In this document: positions 5,226 to 7,455 of the stretch, piece by piece
Layout of the letters: every line of letters begins with the position of its first letter
How positions within the stretch are numbered: position 1 is the first letter of the stretch
NCBI GenBank assembly: GCA_934663885.1
Contig: CAKUKW010000097.1
Location: 1-7,455, forward strand
DNA length: 7,455 nucleotides
From: an uncultured Tidjanibacter sp.
GTDB lineage: Bacteria; Bacteroidota; Bacteroidia; Bacteroidales; Rikenellaceae
Direction of reading: 5' to 3'
Program-made: the position numbers and the translations under genes
The notes under the pieces: generated by a model
What the model saw: the letters and a program-made list of their open reading frames with translations, nothing else
Database searches by the model: none
Told to the model about the DNA's origin: nothing

Positions 5226-6617
5226 ATGTCAAAACAAAACAATTATGTTTCGGTAATGCTGGTTACGTGCCTTTCGGCTGCCCTCGTTCCTCTTATGGGA
5301 TCGGCGCTGAACCTGGCATTGCCTTATATAAACGAGGAATTCTCCTTAAGCGCCACAACCTCGGGATGGATAGCGACCTCGTACATGCTTTCGACCGCTA
5401 TTTTCCAGATACCGTGCGCGCGGCTGGCCGACATCGTAGGACGGCGCAAGGTCTTCATCGCCGGACTGGTGGTATTCTGCCTGTTCTCGGTACTCAGCGG
5501 CCTGGCCGGTTCGGCTACGACGCTCATTACCTACAGGGCGCTGAGCGGTATCGGCAGCGCAATGATATTTTCGACAAACGTGGCAATACTCACCTCGGCA
5601 GTCCCCTCAGAGAAACGCGGGTGGGCGCTGGGGATCAATTCCGCCACTGTATATTTTTCGCTTGCGGCGGGGCCGTTCATCGGCGGGTTCATAACCCAAT
5701 GGGTCGGATGGCACGGAATATTCTTCCTGGCCGCCGCCCTGGGTGTTTTCGCTCTCATCGGGTCGTTCTTATATGTTAAGGACGACTGGCGCAGTAATGA
5801 AAGCCGGAAATTCGATTTCGCTGGCTCGCTCATCTATGCCGTGGGACTTTTTTCGTTAATATATGGTTTCTCGAACCTGCCAAAGTTGCACGGCTTCCTC
5901 CTGCTTGCGGCCGGCATCGTAATACTCACGCTATTTGTTTTTTACGAAAAAAGGCAGGAGTACCCGGTATTCAACGTAAAGATATTCCTGGGAAACCGCG
6001 TGTTCAGGCACGCGAGCATTTCGGCGCTCATAAACTATTCGGCCACGGCGTCGATATCGTTCATGCTCAGTCTCTACCTGCAATACGTGAGGGGGCTGAC
6101 TCCGATGCAGGCAGGCTCGATACTCGTGGGCCAGTCTTTCGTTATGGCCATAGTATCGCTCTGGGCGGGCAGGATGTCGGACAGGCTCGAACCGCGTAAA
6201 ATGGCGGCTTCGGGCATGCTTATCGTGGCGCTGGGGTTGATAATGCTCTGCTTCCTCACGCAGACGACCAGTTTCTGGTTCATCCTCGCCATACTGGCGG
6301 TCATAGGCTTTGGGTTCGGAATATTCTCGTCGCCCAACATGAACATCATCATGAGCTCCGTCAGCCGCGAGCAGTATGGCCTGGCGTCGGCCACCACCGG
6401 TACGATGCGGCAGGTGGGCCAGGCATTCAGCATGGGCCTGGCGATGATGGCGATATCGATAATGGTGGGCAACGTGCCTATCACTCCCGCGGTACACCCG
6501 CAGTTCATCGGCAGCATCAGGATCGCCTTTGTGATAAGTTCGGCGCTCTGCCTCTACGGGGTTTACACTTCGTCGGTAAGGAATAAAAAATTAAATAAAA
6601 TCGAAAGCGGCCGATGA
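5226..6617 (+). CDS. MFS transporter, DHA2-like 14-helix drug/proton antiporter family
   Basis: This is a 463-residue inner-membrane protein with about 14 hydrophobic segments (roughly 8-34, 46-66, 76-94, 98-120, 135-157, 161-183, 198-216, 222-240, 263-286, 297-315, 326-344, 350-369, 397-415 and 428-448). MFS signatures are motif D1-like LNLALPYI (28-35), motif A in ARLADIVGRRKVF (65-77), motif B arginine in ITYRALSGIGSA (101-112), and motif C SLAAGPFIGG (145-154). A second motif-A-like loop GRMSDRLEPRK occurs at 315-325. The family (EmrB/QacA type) exports drugs, dyes or metabolites using the proton gradient; the substrate is not readable. The ATG at 5226 begins just before the first helix; there is no good Shine-Dalgarno and no clear promoter between it and the rpsT terminator. 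It overlaps cinA by four bases (ATGA). A tight link with an EmrA-like adaptor or regulator is absent. Confidence 0.9.
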   Translation: MSKQNNYVSVMLVTCLSAALVPLMGSALNLALPYINEEFSLSATTSGWIATSYMLSTAIFQIPCARLADIVGRRKVFIAGLVVFCLFSVLSGLAGSATTLITYRALSGIGSAMIFSTNVAILTSAVPSEKRGWALGINSATVYFSLAAGPFIGGFITQWVGWHGIFFLAAALGVFALIGSFLYVKDDWRSNESRKFDFAGSLIYAVGLFSLIYGFSNLPKLHGFLLLAAGIVILTLFVFYEKRQEYPVFNVKIFLGNRVFRHASISALINYSATASISFMLSLYLQYVRGLTPMQAGSILVGQSFVMAIVSLWAGRMSDRLEPRKMAASGMLIVALGLIMLCFLTQTTSFWFILAILAVIGFGFGIFSSPNMNIIMSSVSREQYGLASATTGTMRQVGQAFSMGLAMMAISIMVGNVPITPAVHPQFIGSIRIAFVISSALCLYGVYTSSVRNKKLNKIESGR

Positions 6618-7455
6618 AAGCGGAAATAATAACCATAGGGGACGAGATCCTTATAGGCCAGATCGTAGATACCAATTCGGCGTGGCTATCGGGAAAACTT
6701 AACGATATAGGGTTCACGGTCACGCGCAAGCTTACGGTCGGGGATTCAGCGGAAGAAATAAGGTACGCTCTGGAGGAAGCTATGAGCGCGTGCGAACTGG
6801 TTGTAACGACCGGGGGGCTGGGTCCCACCAAGGACGACATAACCAAACTCACGCTCGCGGATTGGTTCGGCTGCGGGATGAAACGAGACGAGGATACGTA
6901 CGAGCGTAACCGGCGGGTGCTCGAGGCTCGCGGTGTGGATTACAACGAGCTCAACAAAGCGCAGTCTATGGTCCCGGAGTGCTGCGAAGCGCTGCCAAAC
7001 TACAACGGAACCGCACCTGGAATGTGGTTCGAGCGCGACGGTAAGGTACTCGTATCGCTGCCCGGGGTGCCATTCGAGATGAAGGTACTGACGGAAGATA
7101 CGGTCATACCGCGCCTATTTAAAGAGTTCGTACTTAAAAAGATAGTACACAGGACAGCAATAACGTTCGGCCTCGCAGAGTCGGTACTGGCCGCAACCAT
7201 AGCCGGATGGGAAGACGCGTTGCCAACATGGATGCACCTGGCATACCTTCCCAGCCCGTCACAGATAAGGCTCCGCCTATCGGCTTACGACATAGACGGC
7301 AGGAGCGAAGAGGAAGAGATAGACAGGCAGTTCTCCGCGCTTGAAAAAATAATACCCGACTACGTTATCGGCTATGGTGATGAAACGGTGGCCTCGGCAA
7401 CCGCGAGGCTGCTTGAAAATAAAGGCGCGACCCTGTCTGTGGCCGAATCATGCAC
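6614..7455 (+). CDS. cinA: CinA-like protein (competence/damage-inducible; nicotinamide-nucleotide amidohydrolase), 3' end outside window
   Basis: The ATG at 6614 overlaps the MFS stop as ATGA, indicating translational coupling. The frame stays open for 280 codons to the window edge. The N-terminal MoaB/MogA-like (COG1058) domain shows AEIITIGDEILIGQIVDTNS (3-22), TTGGLGPTKDDITK (65-78), GTAPGMW (132-138) and LPGVPFEMK (149-157). A middle domain follows at about 175-250. The C-terminal PncC domain has just begun: GATLSVAESC (271-280) is the usual start of its catalytic segment. In characterised members the first domain hydrolyses ADP-ribose and the second deamidates nicotinamide mononucleotide, recycling NAD by-products. 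The name reflects co-induction with competence in Streptococcus, which cannot be assumed here. Sixteen of 19 isoleucines use ATA. Full-length relatives are about 410-420 residues, so about a third is missing. Confidence 0.94.
   Translation, partial: MKAEIITIGDEILIGQIVDTNSAWLSGKLNDIGFTVTRKLTVGDSAEEIRYALEEAMSACELVVTTGGLGPTKDDITKLTLADWFGCGMKRDEDTYERNRRVLEARGVDYNELNKAQSMVPECCEALPNYNGTAPGMWFERDGKVLVSLPGVPFEMKVLTEDTVIPRLFKEFVLKKIVHRTAITFGLAESVLAATIAGWEDALPTWMHLAYLPSPSQIRLRLSAYDIDGRSEEEEIDRQFSALEKIIPDYVIGYGDETVASATARLLENKGATLSVAESC

Noticed and set aside
5132..5779. 215-codon plus-strand frame overlapping the MFS start
   Set aside because: It covers the rpsT terminator and reads the MFS gene out of frame, giving an Arg/Gly-rich product with no domain.
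5931..6517. Long minus-strand frames inside the MFS gene
   Set aside because: They have His/Arg-rich or low-similarity translations opposite a well-supported transporter.
1..7455. CRISPR, insertion sequence, phage, toxin-antitoxin or defence module
   Set aside because: I saw no periodic direct repeats, transposase or integrase motifs, terminal inverted repeats or target duplications; all intact genes but one fall in known housekeeping or metabolic families.

Overview
The window looks like ordinary chromosome from a member of the Bacteroidetes, most likely order Bacteroidales. Three things suggest this. The promoter upstream of the tRNA gene is a textbook Bacteroidetes-type TTTG-N19-TAnnTTTG. 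Most gene starts lack a strong Shine-Dalgarno sequence. Several proteins resemble Bacteroidales/Alistipes-type versions of their families. Genus is not determinable here. Isoleucine codon ATA is heavily favoured (16 of 19 in the cinA part) except in the ribosomal protein gene.

Layout. 1-447 is the 3' part of dapD (lysine/diaminopimelate synthesis). 448-530 is a short leader with two tetraloop hairpins, followed by a monofunctional biotin-protein ligase, birA (531-1250). 1251-1501 has no intact gene but holds, on the minus strand, the 3' end of a broken alpha/beta hydrolase. Next on the minus strand are an unrecognised 131-residue protein (1489-1884) and a YqhD-type alcohol/aldehyde reductase (2032-3174). 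A HAD-family phosphatase (3295-3981, plus) is transcribed away from yqhD and converges with a flavin-reductase-like protein (3978-4490, minus); their stop codons overlap.

A consensus promoter (4588-4618) then drives tRNA-Glu(UUC) and, apparently in the same transcript, rpsT (ribosomal protein S20), which ends in a strong intrinsic terminator. The last unit is a DHA2-like 14-helix MFS exporter (5226-6617) translationally coupled to cinA (6614 to the window end, cut at the start of its PncC domain).

Functionally these are housekeeping and general metabolic genes: cell-wall/lysine precursor, biotinylation, redox and detoxification enzymes, translation, efflux and nucleotide/NAD salvage. I found no CRISPR array, insertion sequence, toxin-antitoxin, phage or defence module. 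The most interesting non-coding signal is a 12-bp complementarity that exactly brackets the tRNA-Glu gene and competes with a local hairpin before rpsT. The most interesting coding signal is the hydrolase remnant.
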